Positions 17,702 to 26,777 are shown, counted from the first letter of the stretch. The stretch is DNA of 64,000 bases from Caballeronia hypogeia (GCF_001544875.2 NZ_FCOA02000002.1:186001-250000), one strand, 5' to 3'. Translations and numbers: made by a program. Notes: generated by a model from the sequence alone, not told the origin.

Positions 17702-18850
17702 GTGAGTCTTCGACACTCGATGTACTGCCCATGTTGCGACACACAACCGGGCGCCGCAAGCCGCCGGCGTTTTCTGGCGCTGGCGGGTCACAGCGCGGCC
17801 GCGCTCGCGCTCTTTCCGCATCTCGCGTTCGCCGACAGCGACGTGCCGTCCATTTCGTACGATTCCGTTCCCGACCCGGTGCGCTTGCCGCACGACGTGT
17901 ACTTCGGCGAATGCTCGGGTGTCGCGCTCAATTCGGCGGGGCACGTCTTCGTGCTTTCGCGTGGCAACAGCACGGGGCCGGCCTACGGCGCGGCCGCCGC
18001 GCAGCTTCTGGAGTTCGACCGCAACGGACGCTTCGTGCGCGAGATCGGTCATAACCTCTATGCGTGGTCGTTCGCGCATACGGTCAAGGTGGACAAACAG
18101 GATAACGTCTGGGTTACCGACAAGGGCTCGGACATGATCATCAAGTTCACGCCGGAAGGCCGTGTCGCGATGGTGTTCGGGCGCAAGCAGGAGGCCTCCG
18201 ACGAAGAGACCGCGCCGCTCAAGCATCCCAATCCGCCGCTGCCTTCGGAGCCGGGGCGCTTCCGCCAGGTCACCGATGTCGCGTGGGACGCGGCGGGCAA
18301 TACCTACATCAGCGACGGCTATATCAATTCACGCGTCGCCAAAGTGGATCGCGACGGCAACTGGCTCAAGTCGTGGGGCGATCGCGGCAAGGGACCAGGG
18401 CAGTTCCATACGCCGCACAGTATTGCCGTCGATGCGAACGGCATGGTCTATGTCGCGGACCGGAGCAACCGCCGCATTCAGGTGTTCGATGGCGAAGGCA
18501 ATTTTCAGCGCCAGTTCACGATCGACGTGCCCGTGCCGGCCGATGCGCGTCCGGCCATCGGCAACATGCCCGATGAAGCGGCGATCGCGGCGGGCACATT
18601 CGCGCCGGGCTCACCATGGGCGATCTGCATCTCACCCGGGCCGAATCAGGTGCTGTATTCCGCCGATGCGTTTCCGGGACGCATCTACAAACTCTCGCTG
18701 GACGGCAGGCTGCTCGGTGTGCTCGGACGCTCGGGAAAGCAGTTGAAGCAGTTCGGCTGGATTCACGAGATGGCCTGCCCCGCCGAGAACACGCTGTTCG
18801 TCGCCGAGTTGCTCAACTGGCGGGTGCAGAAGCTCGTGCTGCACGCTTGA
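17702..18850 (+). CDS. Tat-exported NHL-repeat beta-propeller protein (amidating-lyase-like)
   Basis: A 382-residue protein. The start is GTG 17702, with a strong GAGGAGGG just upstream. The N-terminus has CPCC and a twin-arginine signal (SRRRFLALAG, Ala-rich hydrophobic stretch, cleavage near AFA). The mature part is a six-bladed NHL propeller: blades such as DKQDNVWVTDKGSDMIIKF, GQFHTPHSIAVDANGMVYVAD and NRRIQVFDGEG are clear. Annotated relatives are called peptidyl-alpha-hydroxyglycine alpha-amidating lyase-like, on fold rather than demonstrated activity. It is probably periplasmic and folded before export. No functional partner is visible nearby. Confidence 0.88.
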   Translation: MSLRHSMYCPCCDTQPGAASRRRFLALAGHSAAALALFPHLAFADSDVPSISYDSVPDPVRLPHDVYFGECSGVALNSAGHVFVLSRGNSTGPAYGAAAAQLLEFDRNGRFVREIGHNLYAWSFAHTVKVDKQDNVWVTDKGSDMIIKFTPEGRVAMVFGRKQEASDEETAPLKHPNPPLPSEPGRFRQVTDVAWDAAGNTYISDGYINSRVAKVDRDGNWLKSWGDRGKGPGQFHTPHSIAVDANGMVYVADRSNRRIQVFDGEGNFQRQFTIDVPVPADARPAIGNMPDEAAIAAGTFAPGSPWAICISPGPNQVLYSADAFPGRIYKLSLDGRLLGVLGRSGKQLKQFGWIHEMACPAENTLFVAELLNWRVQKLVLHA

Positions 18851-18875
18851 AACCGTGGTTCGCGCCGGTGATTCG

Positions 18876-18932
18876 ATCGGAGCGATGGCATTTTGCATGC
18901 GTGATGTTGCATGCAATAGACATCGCTCCGAT
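18876..18932. terminator. Nested-hairpin bidirectional terminator
   Basis: Perfect 12-bp arms, ATCGGAGCGATG (18876-18887) and CATCGCTCCGAT (18921-18932), enclose a second inverted repeat, TTGCATGC (18893-18900) and GCATGCAA (18909-18916). It lies between two convergent genes, and its right arm touches the stop codon of the glycosylase gene. The inner part belongs to the GCATGCAAAA repeat family. Confidence 0.55.
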
Positions 18933-19852
18933 TAGCCGCCGCGCGCGAGCCCGGTTTCCATCGCCACGCCGTTCCACAGATGCATCGCCGCATAGGCGCG
19001 CCACGGACGCCAGCGTTCGGTGCGCGCGCGTTGCTGCGCGGGCTTCACGAGCGACGGGTCGCGTCTGGCGATGGCCTGCATCAGCACGAGATCGGCGTCT
19101 GGCCAGGCGTCTGGATCGCGCAGTGCGCGCATCGCGACATAGCCGACCGTCCACGGTCCGATGCCCGGCATCGCGAGCATCTCGCGCTTGAGGAATTCCG
19201 GATCGGCGCCCGGCGTGTCGAGCGGCAGCGCACCGGTGGCGACCGCCTTCGCGAAGCGTTGTACGGTTTCGATGCGCTTCGTCGGCATGCCGATCTTCTC
19301 CAGATCGGCGGCGGCGAGTTCGGCGGGCGTCGGAAAGCGCCACGCGGTGCCTTCGTGCGGATGGCCGTCGATCTTTCTGCCTGCCCGCTGCACGATGCGG
19401 TTCATGATCGTCGATGCGCCCTTCACGCTGACCTGCTGCCCGACGATGGTCCGAACCACGAGTTCGAAGCCCGACCAGGCGCCCGGCACACGCAGGCCTG
19501 GCGCCGCTTCGACGAGCGGCGCGAGTACCGGATCATCCGCGAGACAGCGGGCAATCGCGCGCGGATCGGCGTGCAGGTCGAACATGCGCGCGAGCGGCGC
19601 GGCGAGTTCATCCGCATGGCGCGAAACCGCGCCTTCCACATTCACGATCAGACGATGCTTGCGCTCGTGCGGCCTGGCTTCGAGCGTGCCGTCGTCGCCG
19701 CGCCATTCGATCGCGCGCCGGTACACGCCATCCTCCACTGATTCGACGCCCGCCGATGCGCGCCCGCCGATGAATTTCAGCATGCGGGTCCAGTCGAAAG
19801 GGCGCCTGAAAGGCAGTTCGAGCGTGGCGGAGCGGTCGATTGTCGAATTCAT
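18932..19852 (-). CDS. DNA-3-methyladenine glycosylase II, AlkA family
   Basis: A 306-residue base-excision enzyme that removes alkylated purines from DNA. The N-terminal domain (LPFRRPFDWTRMLKFIGGR) is typical of AlkA. The helix-hairpin-helix (LAMPGIGPWTVGYVAMRAL, about residues 230-248) is followed by the catalytic Asp in WPDADL. The extra N-terminal Ada methyltransferase domain of some relatives is absent. The gene is not coupled to neighbours; upstream is a repeat-bearing gap, downstream the nested hairpin. Call is firm at family level. Confidence 0.93.
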   Translation of the reverse strand: MNSTIDRSATLELPFRRPFDWTRMLKFIGGRASAGVESVEDGVYRRAIEWRGDDGTLEARPHERKHRLIVNVEGAVSRHADELAAPLARMFDLHADPRAIARCLADDPVLAPLVEAAPGLRVPGAWSGFELVVRTIVGQQVSVKGASTIMNRIVQRAGRKIDGHPHEGTAWRFPTPAELAAADLEKIGMPTKRIETVQRFAKAVATGALPLDTPGADPEFLKREMLAMPGIGPWTVGYVAMRALRDPDAWPDADLVLMQAIARRDPSLVKPAQQRARTERWRPWRAYAAMHLWNGVAMETGLARGG

Positions 19853-19876
19853 TTTGAATGCCGGATGCGGAATGCG
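19845..19876. repeat. Heptamer repeat block overlapping a start codon
   Basis: GAATTCA, a 4-base interruption, then the consecutive 7-mers GAATGCC, GGATGCG and GAATGCG. It overlaps the start of the AlkA-like gene (CAT at 19850-19852) and belongs to the dispersed heptamer family of this window. Confidence 0.6.
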
Positions 19877-20026
19877 ACTGGGTCGACCGCAAGGGTCGAT
19901 TGCATGCCGATCTTACCGCGTCGGACGTGGCCGAACGGCGGCTCTCGCGAGGCTCATTCTTCGCTAACACTCGGCGACCACAATGCGTCTCACGGACAGG
20001 ACAACATCAGGGCAAAGGAGCCGAAC

Positions 20027-20194
20027 ATGAACGCCATCTCGATCAGTATCGTCGCCATCGTCATCACCGCCGCGCTCGCGGCCATTGCGCCCGTCACGCG
20101 TTATACGCAGCATGAAGTCGCGGTGCTGAGCGCGCATGCGGCAAGCGCGCGCCCCCGGATACAACCCGGCGCGGGTAGCGGAATGTCGGTGTGA
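20027..20194 (+). CDS. Small membrane protein, 55 residues
   Basis: Starts at ATG 20027 with AAAGGAG 7 nt upstream, an excellent ribosome site. Residues 3-22 (AISISIVAIVITAALAAIAP) form one transmembrane helix or an uncleaved signal anchor; the rest is Ala-, Arg- and Gly-rich and soluble. It resembles no family I recognise. It stands alone, convergent with the next gene 13 bp away. Confidence 0.6.
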   Translation: MNAISISIVAIVITAALAAIAPVTRYTQHEVAVLSAHAASARPRIQPGAGSGMSV

Positions 20195-20207
20195 GACGCC
20201 TGCTGGA

Positions 20208-20570
20208 TTACCGGCCCCGAGCGAGTTCCATCGTGCTGGCGGTCAATAACTGCCTGAACTCGGGGTCGTGGGAGAGGGCCTGGCGTGCGCTCGTGACCAG
20301 TTGCGGACGACGGTCCCATTGATCGGAGCGCACGACGCAGCGCGAAAGAATGTCGGTGTAGACGGGACGAAGCCCTTCGCGGTCATGTGCCGCGGTGAGT
20401 CGGGCGATGCGGACTTTCTCGTCGCGCGTGAGTCCGCTGGTGAGGCAGTCGACGGTCTGCCGGTCCATGGCAGCCGATGCGGTTTCGAAATCCGACGAGT
20501 GATAGAAGGTGAAGCCCGTGATGACGAGCACCGCGCCGAGCGCGATGCATGTCCCTCGAATCTTGTTCAA
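20208..20570 (-). CDS. Hypothetical anchored or secreted protein, 120 residues
   Basis: The N-terminus (residues 4-22) is a hydrophobic signal or anchor segment, so the remainder probably lies in the periplasm. The mature region is helical and charged, with two Cys (DCLTS near residue 42 and SRCVV near 77) that could pair. I recognise no family. It converges with the small membrane protein at 20027 and is separated by 90 bp from the GntR gene end. Confidence 0.65.
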   Translation of the reverse strand: MNKIRGTCIALGAVLVITGFTFYHSSDFETASAAMDRQTVDCLTSGLTRDEKVRIARLTAAHDREGLRPVYTDILSRCVVRSDQWDRRPQLVTSARQALSHDPEFRQLLTASTMELARGR

Positions 20571-20660
20571 CGTATTCCCCGAATTGAAGGCTCTGACGGC
20601 CGTAGGCGCGTATCGTACCTTACAGCGGGGTAATTCGTGCGGGCGTTCTGTTTCCGAAGG

Positions 20661-21413
20661 CTAGCCCTCGCTCGACTCAGCACGATTCGCGCGCTTCCTC
20701 GGCGCCGACGGCTTGACCGTCGTGAGCGAGCGCTCGGCCAGGACCGCGTCGCGCTTGGAGAGCAGATGCTTGCGCAGGATCTCCGCCATGCGCTTGCCGT
20801 CGCGCGTTTCGAGCGCCTCGATCATCTCCTCGTGATCGTGAATGGCGCGGTCCCATTTCGGCGTCTGAAAGTTCGATCGAAACCGTAGCGCCATGAGGCG
20901 CCGGTTGATCGACACGTAAGTCTGACGCAGCGCCGTATTGCGCGCGGCCTCGTTGATCTTGTCGTGAATGGCCTGATTGCGGCTGTAGTAGCCGGAGAGA
21001 TCGTTCTGCGCGCGGCAGGTGAGCATCGCAGAGTGCAACGCCTTGATATCGGCAATCTCGAGCGGTGTGATGCGCTCGCACGCGAGCTCGCCCGAAAACG
21101 CTTCCAGGCCGCTCATCAGTTCGAACATCTCGCGGATCTCGAAGTCGCTCATCTGCGATACCGACGCGCCCCGGTTCGGCGAGATATCGATCAACCCCTC
21201 CGATGCGAGCACCTTCAACGCCTCGCGCAGCGGCGTGCGCGAGATGCCTAGCGTCTCGCACAGCTTGCGCTCGTTGAGCTTCACTCCCGGCGCGAGCAAG
21301 CCCTCCACGATGAACCCGCGCAGATGATCGACGACCGTGTCGTGCAGGCGCAGGCGCTCGACCTTCGGCAGAGGAGTCGAGACGTGAGTCTCGGGAAAAT
21401 CGGGATTTTGCAT
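20661..21413 (-). CDS. GntR-family regulator, FCD subfamily
   Basis: A 250-residue repressor or activator. A winged helix at residues 20-85 (LNERKLCETLGISRTPLREALKVL) is followed by an all-helical FCD ligand domain whose conserved Asp and His residues usually bind a metal and an organic acid. The gene diverges from the aminotransferase at 21576. The 162-bp gap has a perfect 16-bp palindrome, and a near-copy overlaps this gene's own start codon, a layout that suggests autoregulation and control of the catabolic cluster that follows. The ligand is probably a small carboxylic or amino acid; this is inference. Confidence 0.93.
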   Translation of the reverse strand: MQNPDFPETHVSTPLPKVERLRLHDTVVDHLRGFIVEGLLAPGVKLNERKLCETLGISRTPLREALKVLASEGLIDISPNRGASVSQMSDFEIREMFELMSGLEAFSGELACERITPLEIADIKALHSAMLTCRAQNDLSGYYSRNQAIHDKINEAARNTALRQTYVSINRRLMALRFRSNFQTPKWDRAIHDHEEMIEALETRDGKRMAEILRKHLLSKRDAVLAERSLTTVKPSAPRKRANRAESSEG

Positions 21414-21419
21414 TCAATA
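21405..21419. promoter_or_regulatory. Second, imperfect GntR operator
   Basis: ATTTTGCATTCAATA matches the left half and centre of the perfect palindrome at 21539 and overlaps the regulator's start codon. Its position fits autorepression. Confidence 0.4.
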
Positions 21420-21538
21420 CCTCGGATTCCGTTTGCGGCAATTTTAACTCGACCATAGCGGAAAAAACCGCCAGCGGGTTATCCCTAGGCCATTCGGCCT
21501 ATGTATTCCTTTACCCGGATAACTTGCTGCGCTATTGT

Positions 21539-21554
21539 ATTTTGCATGCAAAAT
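21539..21554. promoter_or_regulatory. Perfect 16-bp palindrome, putative GntR operator
   Basis: ATTTTGCATGCAAAAT is fully symmetric, lies in the divergent gap between the GntR gene and the aminotransferase, and sits 21 bp upstream of the aminotransferase start. It shares its core with the dispersed GCATGCAAAA elements, so it could be either a dedicated operator or one of those. Confidence 0.6.
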
Positions 21555-21575
21555 TACATTTAAGGACATGAACTC

Positions 21576-22796
21576 ATGCTGAAGCTCGACTCCCATCCCG
21601 CTGGCCGTCACTTCCTGCAGATCCCCGGTCCGAGCCCGGTGCCGGACCGCATCCTGCGCGCGATGAGCTATCCGACGATCGATCATCGCGGCCCGGAGTT
21701 CGGCGTGCTCGGCCTGAAGGTGCTCGACGGCATCGGGAAGATCTTCAAGACGAGTCAGCCCGTCGTGATCTATCCGGCGTCGGGCACGGGAGCGTGGGAG
21801 GCGGCGCTGTGCAATACGTTGAGCCCGGGCGATACGGTGCTCATGTACGAGACCGGCCACTTCGCGACACTGTGGAAGAAGATGGCGGAGAACCTCGGTT
21901 TGAAGCCTGAGTTTCTCGGGCTGCCGGGCATCGAAGGATGGCGGCGCGGCGTGCAGGCCGACATGATCGAGAAACGCTTGCGCGAGGACACCCAACACAC
22001 GATCAAGGCCGTGTGCGTCGTGCATAACGAGACGTCGACGGGCGTGACGTCGGACATCGCCGCCGTGCGCCGCGCGATCGATGCCGCGCAGCATCCGGCG
22101 CTTCTCATGGTCGACACGATCTCGGGTCTTGCGTCCGCCGATTATCGACACGATGAATGGGGCGTGGACGTGACTGTCTCCGGCTCGCAGAAGGGCTTGA
22201 TGCTGCCGCCGGGGATCAGCTTCAACGCGGTGTCGGAGAAGGCGCGTGAAGCGTCCAAACGCGCAACCTTGCCGCGCGCGTTCTGGGACTGGACCGACAT
22301 CATCGAGATGAACAAGCAGGGTTACTGGCCGTACACGCCGAACACGAACCTGCTGTATGGGCTCTCGGAAGCGCTCGACATGATTCTCGGCGAAGGGCTC
22401 GACAACGTGTTCGCGCGACATCAGCGGCTCGCGGCGGCGTGTCGCGCGGCCGTCACCGCTTGGGGGCTCGAAATCCAGTGCGCCGATCCGTCCGTCTATT
22501 CGCCGGTGCTGACGGGCGTGATGACGCCCGAAGGCGTCGATGCCGATGCGGTGCGCAAGCTCATCTACGAACACTTCGACATGTCGCTGGGCACGGGACT
22601 CGGCAAGGTGAAGGGCCGCATGTTCCGCATCGGCCATCTTGGCGATTGCAACGATCTCACGCTGATGGCCGCGCTTTCCGGCTGTGAGATGGGGCTCAGG
22701 CTCGCGGGCATCGGTTTGAAGGACAGCGGCGTGGCGGCGGCAATGGACTATCTGACGAGTCACGTCGCGAAGCCCGCGCTGAAGGCGGCTGCATGA
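21576..22796 (+). CDS. Class V aminotransferase, serine-glyoxylate / aspartate-glyoxylate type
   Basis: A 406-residue PLP enzyme of the alanine/serine-glyoxylate aminotransferase group, with PGPSPVPDRIL at the start, the PLP-binding Asp in MVDTISGLAS (residue 180) and the Schiff-base Lys206 in SGSQKGLMLPPG. Members move amino groups from serine or aspartate to glyoxylate to give glycine. It is the first gene after the operator and overlaps the next gene by ATGA. The D-threonine-aldolase-type enzyme at 30385, which would make or use glycine and glyoxylate, supports a glyoxylate link, but the donor is not determined by sequence. Confidence 0.9.
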   Translation: MLKLDSHPAGRHFLQIPGPSPVPDRILRAMSYPTIDHRGPEFGVLGLKVLDGIGKIFKTSQPVVIYPASGTGAWEAALCNTLSPGDTVLMYETGHFATLWKKMAENLGLKPEFLGLPGIEGWRRGVQADMIEKRLREDTQHTIKAVCVVHNETSTGVTSDIAAVRRAIDAAQHPALLMVDTISGLASADYRHDEWGVDVTVSGSQKGLMLPPGISFNAVSEKAREASKRATLPRAFWDWTDIIEMNKQGYWPYTPNTNLLYGLSEALDMILGEGLDNVFARHQRLAAACRAAVTAWGLEIQCADPSVYSPVLTGVMTPEGVDADAVRKLIYEHFDMSLGTGLGKVKGRMFRIGHLGDCNDLTLMAALSGCEMGLRLAGIGLKDSGVAAAMDYLTSHVAKPALKAAA

Positions 22797-23557
22797 GCGC
22801 CGCGTTCGACGCCGCCGCAGTCGCACAGTTTTTCGTGCAGGCGCGAGCGCATCGCGCGAAGCTCGACGGTTTGCCCGAAGGCGCTCGTCCCGCCAACGCG
22901 GACCAGGCGTATGCGGTGCAGGACGCGACGCTGCGCGCCATGCAAGCGAATGTCGCCGGCTGGAAGGTCGGCGCGAAGTCACCCGATGGTCCGATCCAGG
23001 GCGCGCCGCTTCCCGCCGAAGGCGTGCATGGCTCGGGCGCGCGCCTCGCGATGCATGCGTTCGGCCGGGCCGGTCTCGAACTCGAAGTAGCGTTCAGGAT
23101 CGGCAGGCGCTTCGAGCCGGGCGGCGGTCCGTATCGCGACGAAGAGGTGCTCGATGCAGTCGAGTCGGTACATGCGGCGATCGAGATCGTGGTGAGCCGT
23201 TTCGCCGCGTGGCCCGACGTGGAGAAGCCGTGGCAGCTCGCGGACCTGCAGAACCACGGCGCGTTGATCGTGGGCGAAGGCGTGCCGTACGACGCGGCGT
23301 TTCCCTTCGTCTCGCCTTCGATGACCTTCACGCTCGATGGCGCTGCGCTCTTCCACGGCGAGCCCGCCAATCCGGCGGGCGACCCGCGCAGGCTGCTTGC
23401 ATGGACGGTCAATCACAGCGTCGCGCGCGGGCTGCCCGTCGAGCGCGGAACCGTGATCACGGCGGGCTCGTACACCGGCCTGGCGATTCCCGATGCACCC
23501 GGCGTGGCGGTGGGCGTGATCGAAGGCTTGCCCGTCGTCGAATTGCATTTCGCATAA
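22793..23557 (+). CDS. 2-keto-4-pentenoate hydratase family protein
   Basis: A 254-residue enzyme of the fumarylacetoacetate hydrolase superfamily, hydratase/decarboxylase branch. Landmarks are GWKVGAKS at about residue 56, the metal-binding Glu pair in LELEVAFRIG (about residue 82) and ITAGSYTG near the end. Family members hydrate 2-keto-alkenoates or decarboxylate 2-oxo-diacids in aromatic meta-cleavage and related pathways; no ring-cleavage gene is nearby here, so the substrate is probably a non-aromatic 2-oxo acid. Translation is coupled to the aminotransferase by an ATGA overlap. Confidence 0.87.
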   Translation: MSAAFDAAAVAQFFVQARAHRAKLDGLPEGARPANADQAYAVQDATLRAMQANVAGWKVGAKSPDGPIQGAPLPAEGVHGSGARLAMHAFGRAGLELEVAFRIGRRFEPGGGPYRDEEVLDAVESVHAAIEIVVSRFAAWPDVEKPWQLADLQNHGALIVGEGVPYDAAFPFVSPSMTFTLDGAALFHGEPANPAGDPRRLLAWTVNHSVARGLPVERGTVITAGSYTGLAIPDAPGVAVGVIEGLPVVELHFA

Positions 23558-23610
23558 CGCATTCATAAGGCCAGGAACGTATTGCGCCCTGGCGTTCACA
23601 GACAGCGACG

Positions 23611-26600
23611 ATGCTCAATTCCCCGACCGACCGGCTCGTCAAGCCGATCCATCTGATGCCTGCCACTGCCCGCGCGAGACTCGCGTCCACGCCGACGCCG
23701 CTGCAGGCGCGTCTGCAACGCGAGTTGAAGGGCGACGTGCTGTTCGACCGCGCATCGCGCGGACGGTACGCGACCGATGCATCGATCTATCAGATCATGC
23801 CGCTCGGTGTCGTCGTACCGAAGGATCAGACCGATCTGCGCCTCGCCCTGCAGATCGCGCGGGACAGTCACGCCAGCGTGCTTGCGCGTGGCGCCGGCAC
23901 GAGCCAGTGCGGACAGACGGTCGGCGAGGCGCTCGTCATCGACACGACGAAGTGGCTCAACAACATCATTCACTTCGACCGCGACGCGCGCACGGTCACG
24001 GTGGAACCGGGCGTCGTGCTCGATCATCTGAACGCGTGGCTGAAGCCTCACGGCCTGTGGTTTCCGGTGGACGTATCGACGAGTGCGCAGTGCACCATCG
24101 GCGGCATGACGGGCAACAACTCGTGCGGCTCGCGTTCGATGGAATACGGGATCATGGTCCACAACGTCGACGCGATCGACGCCATTCTCGCCGATGGTCA
24201 TGAAGCGCGCTTCGGCAAGCTCTCGACCATGATGACCGACGTGCGCACGCGCGATCTCGTCGACGGCGTGCGCGGCATTGCATTGCGCGAAAAGGATGAG
24301 ATGCGCGAGCGCATCCCGAAGGTGCTGCGACGTGTCGCGGGCTATAACCTTGATCTGTTCGACTGCCAGAGTCCGGTGCCCTTCACCGGCGACGGCGAGC
24401 CGAATCTCGCGAATCTTCTCGTCGGCTCGGAAGGCACGCTCGCGTTCAGCCGGCAACTGACCCTGAAGCTCGCGCCGCTGCCCGAGCACAAGACGCTCGG
24501 CGTGGTGAATTTCCCGAGCTTCTACGATGCAATGGACATGACGCAGCACATCGTGAAGCTCGGTCCCGTCGCGGTCGAACTGGTCGATCGCACGATGATC
24601 GATCTCGCAATGTCGAATCCCGCGTTCCGGCCCGTGATCGAAAAGGCGCTGGTCGGCAGGCCGCAAGCCGTGCTGCTCGTCGAGTTCGCCGGCGCGGATC
24701 GCGACGTGCAGATGGCGAGGCTCGCGCAACTCGTCGAACTGATGAGCGATCTCGGCCTGCCCGGTTCGGTCGTGCAGATGCCCGATGCAGGTCCGCAAAA
24801 AGCCTTGTGGGAAGTGCGCAAGGCTGGTCTCAACATCATGATGAGCATGCGCGGCGACGGCAAGCCGGTGTCCTTCATCGAGGATTGCGCCGTGCCGCTC
24901 GAGCATCTCGCGGAATACACGAGCCGCCTGACTGACGTGTTCAGGAAGCACGGCACCGAAGGGACGTGGTACGCGCATGCGAGCGTCGGCACGCTGCACG
25001 TACGGCCGATTCTCGACATGCGCCGCGACGGGGCCCTCAAGATGCGCGCGATCGCTGAGCAGGCCGCGGCGATGGTGCGTGAATACAAGGGTGCCTATTC
25101 GGGCGAGCACGGCGATGGTCTGTGCCGCGGCGAATGGGTCGCGTGGCAATACGGTCCGCGCATCAACGAGGCGTATCGCGACATCAAGCGACTCTTCGAT
25201 CCCGAGAATCGAATGAGCCCGGATCGCATCGTCGCGCCGCCGAAAATGGATGATGCAGCGAATTTCCGCTTTCCGCCTTCATATCGTGAGCGCGCGTTGG
25301 AACCGCAACTCGACTGGTCCGCATGGAACGTGACGCGTGATCCGTTGACGGGCGAGGAGGGCGCACCGGGCTCGGGCGGCGATGCATCGAACGGACTCGC
25401 GAAAGCGGTCGAGATGTGCAACAACAACGGCCACTGCCGAAAATTCGACGCGGGCACGATGTGCCCGAGCTATCGCATCACGAAGGACGAGCAGCATGTC
25501 ACGCGCGGCCGCGCGAATACCTTGCGGCTCGCGTTGTCGGGACAGTTGGGCGAAGACGGTCTCGCGAGCCAGGACGTAAAGGATGTGCTCGACCTGTGCG
25601 TGTCATGCAAGGGCTGCAAGCGCGATTGCCCCACAGGCGTGGACATGGCGCGCATCAAGATAGAGGCGCGCGCTGCATGGACGGAACGCCATGGTGTTCG
25701 CTTGCGCGAGCGGCTGACCGCATTTCTGCCGCGTTATGCGCCGTACGCCAGCCGTGTGCCCGCGTTGTCAGCGGCGTTCGAAGCGGGTATGCCGGGTATC
25801 GCGCGCTGGCTCAAGACCCGGCTCGGTCTCGCGCCTCAACGCGCGTTTCCACGCTTCACGAAGCCCTTCCTCGCGGACGCGCCGGCGAGACCGGTTGCAT
25901 CCGCAACCAGCGAAGTTCTGCTTTTCGTCGATACGTTCAACAACTACATGGAGCCCGACAACGCGCGCGCCGCGCAGCGCGTGCTGGAAGCGGCGGGCTA
26001 CACGGTGCACTTCAACGTGAAGCCGGGCGAGCGGCCGCTATGTTGCGGACGCACGTTCCTGTCGGCGGGGCTCGTCGATGAAGCGAAGACCGAAGCCCGC
26101 CGCGCGCTCGATGCGCTGATGCCGTATGTCGAACGCGGCGTCGCGATCGTCGGCCTTGAGCCGTCCTGTCTGCTCTCGTTGCGCGACGAGTTCCTCGGCT
26201 ACGGATTCGGCGACGCCGCGCGCAAGCTCGCGCAGGCATCGTTTCTGTTCGAGGAATTCCTCGTGCGCGAAGAGGCGGCCGGGCGTCTGAAGCTGAAGTT
26301 CAAGCCCTTGCAAACGCCGAAGGCGCTGCTGCATGGACATTGCCATCAGAAGGCTTTCGACGCCGTGCGTCCCATCGAAAAGGTGCTCGCGTGGATTCCG
26401 GGCCTCGATGTGAAGCCGATCGAATCGTCGTGTTGCGGCATGGCAGGAAGCTTTGGCTACGAAGCGGAGCACTACGAGGCATCGCAGGCGATGGCTGAGC
26501 TGGCGCTGCTGCCGGCGGTGCGCAAGGCGGCCGATGCCGTGATCGTCGCGGACGGCACCAGTTGCCGTCATCAGATCGCGGACGGCGCGCAACGCGAAGC

Positions 26601-26640
26601 GCTTCATGTGGCACGCGTGCTCGCGATGGCACTTGATTAG
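23611..26640 (+). CDS. FAD/Fe-S D-2-hydroxyacid dehydrogenase (YdiJ/glycolate-oxidase type)
   Basis: A 1009-residue fused enzyme. Residues 40-270 are a PCMH-type FAD domain (RGAGTSQCGQTVGEAL, GGMTGNNSCGSRS), followed by the FAD-linked oxidase C-terminal domain. Residues 590-690 carry the ferredoxin-like Fe-S region (CNNNGHC, CVSCKGCKRDC). Two CCG motifs (PLCCGRTF and SSCCGMAGSFGYE) complete the heterodisulfide-like domain. The architecture equals E. coli YdiJ (D-2-hydroxyglutarate dehydrogenase) and type II D-lactate dehydrogenases. It would pass electrons from a D-2-hydroxyacid, for example glycolate or D-malate-like acids, to the respiratory chain. It belongs to the run starting at 21576. 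Confidence 0.92.
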   Translation: MLNSPTDRLVKPIHLMPATARARLASTPTPLQARLQRELKGDVLFDRASRGRYATDASIYQIMPLGVVVPKDQTDLRLALQIARDSHASVLARGAGTSQCGQTVGEALVIDTTKWLNNIIHFDRDARTVTVEPGVVLDHLNAWLKPHGLWFPVDVSTSAQCTIGGMTGNNSCGSRSMEYGIMVHNVDAIDAILADGHEARFGKLSTMMTDVRTRDLVDGVRGIALREKDEMRERIPKVLRRVAGYNLDLFDCQSPVPFTGDGEPNLANLLVGSEGTLAFSRQLTLKLAPLPEHKTLGVVNFPSFYDAMDMTQHIVKLGPVAVELVDRTMIDLAMSNPAFRPVIEKALVGRPQAVLLVEFAGADRDVQMARLAQLVELMSDLGLPGSVVQMPDAGPQKALWEVRKAGLNIMMSMRGDGKPVSFIEDCAVPLEHLAEYTSRLTDVFRKHGTEGTWYAHASVGTLHVRPILDMRRDGALKMRAIAEQAAAMVREYKGAYSGEHGDGLCRGEWVAWQYGPRINEAYRDIKRLFDPENRMSPDRIVAPPKMDDAANFRFPPSYRERALEPQLDWSAWNVTRDPLTGEEGAPGSGGDASNGLAKAVEMCNNNGHCRKFDAGTMCPSYRITKDEQHVTRGRANTLRLALSGQLGEDGLASQDVKDVLDLCVSCKGCKRDCPTGVDMARIKIEARAAWTERHGVRLRERLTAFLPRYAPYASRVPALSAAFEAGMPGIARWLKTRLGLAPQRAFPRFTKPFLADAPARPVASATSEVLLFVDTFNNYMEPDNARAAQRVLEAAGYTVHFNVKPGERPLCCGRTFLSAGLVDEAKTEARRALDALMPYVERGVAIVGLEPSCLLSLRDEFLGYGFGDAARKLAQASFLFEEFLVREEAAGRLKLKFKPLQTPKALLHGHCHQKAFDAVRPIEKVLAWIPGLDVKPIESSCCGMAGSFGYEAEHYEASQAMAELALLPAVRKAADAVIVADGTSCRHQIADGAQREALHVARVLAMALD

Positions 26641-26723
26641 AAGGATTGACGACAGCGGGAAGAAGCATTCACTCATCGACACATAACAGCGGACGGCGAC
26701 GAACCGCGATCAGGAGACAAGCC

Positions 26724-26777
26724 ATGACATCACCGCGCAAACCACGCATCCGCAGCTTGCGCCGGCGCACGCAATAA
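26724..26777 (+). CDS. Possible 17-residue basic micro-ORF
   Basis: An ATG preceded by AGGAGA at 8 nt opens a frame of 17 codons ending in TAA: a short, strongly basic peptide (7 Arg, 1 Lys). It lies in the 261-bp gap between the dehydrogenase and the MFS gene, the rest of which shows no other gene. It may be a leader peptide or chance. Confidence 0.25.
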   Translation: MTSPRKPRIRSLRRRTQ

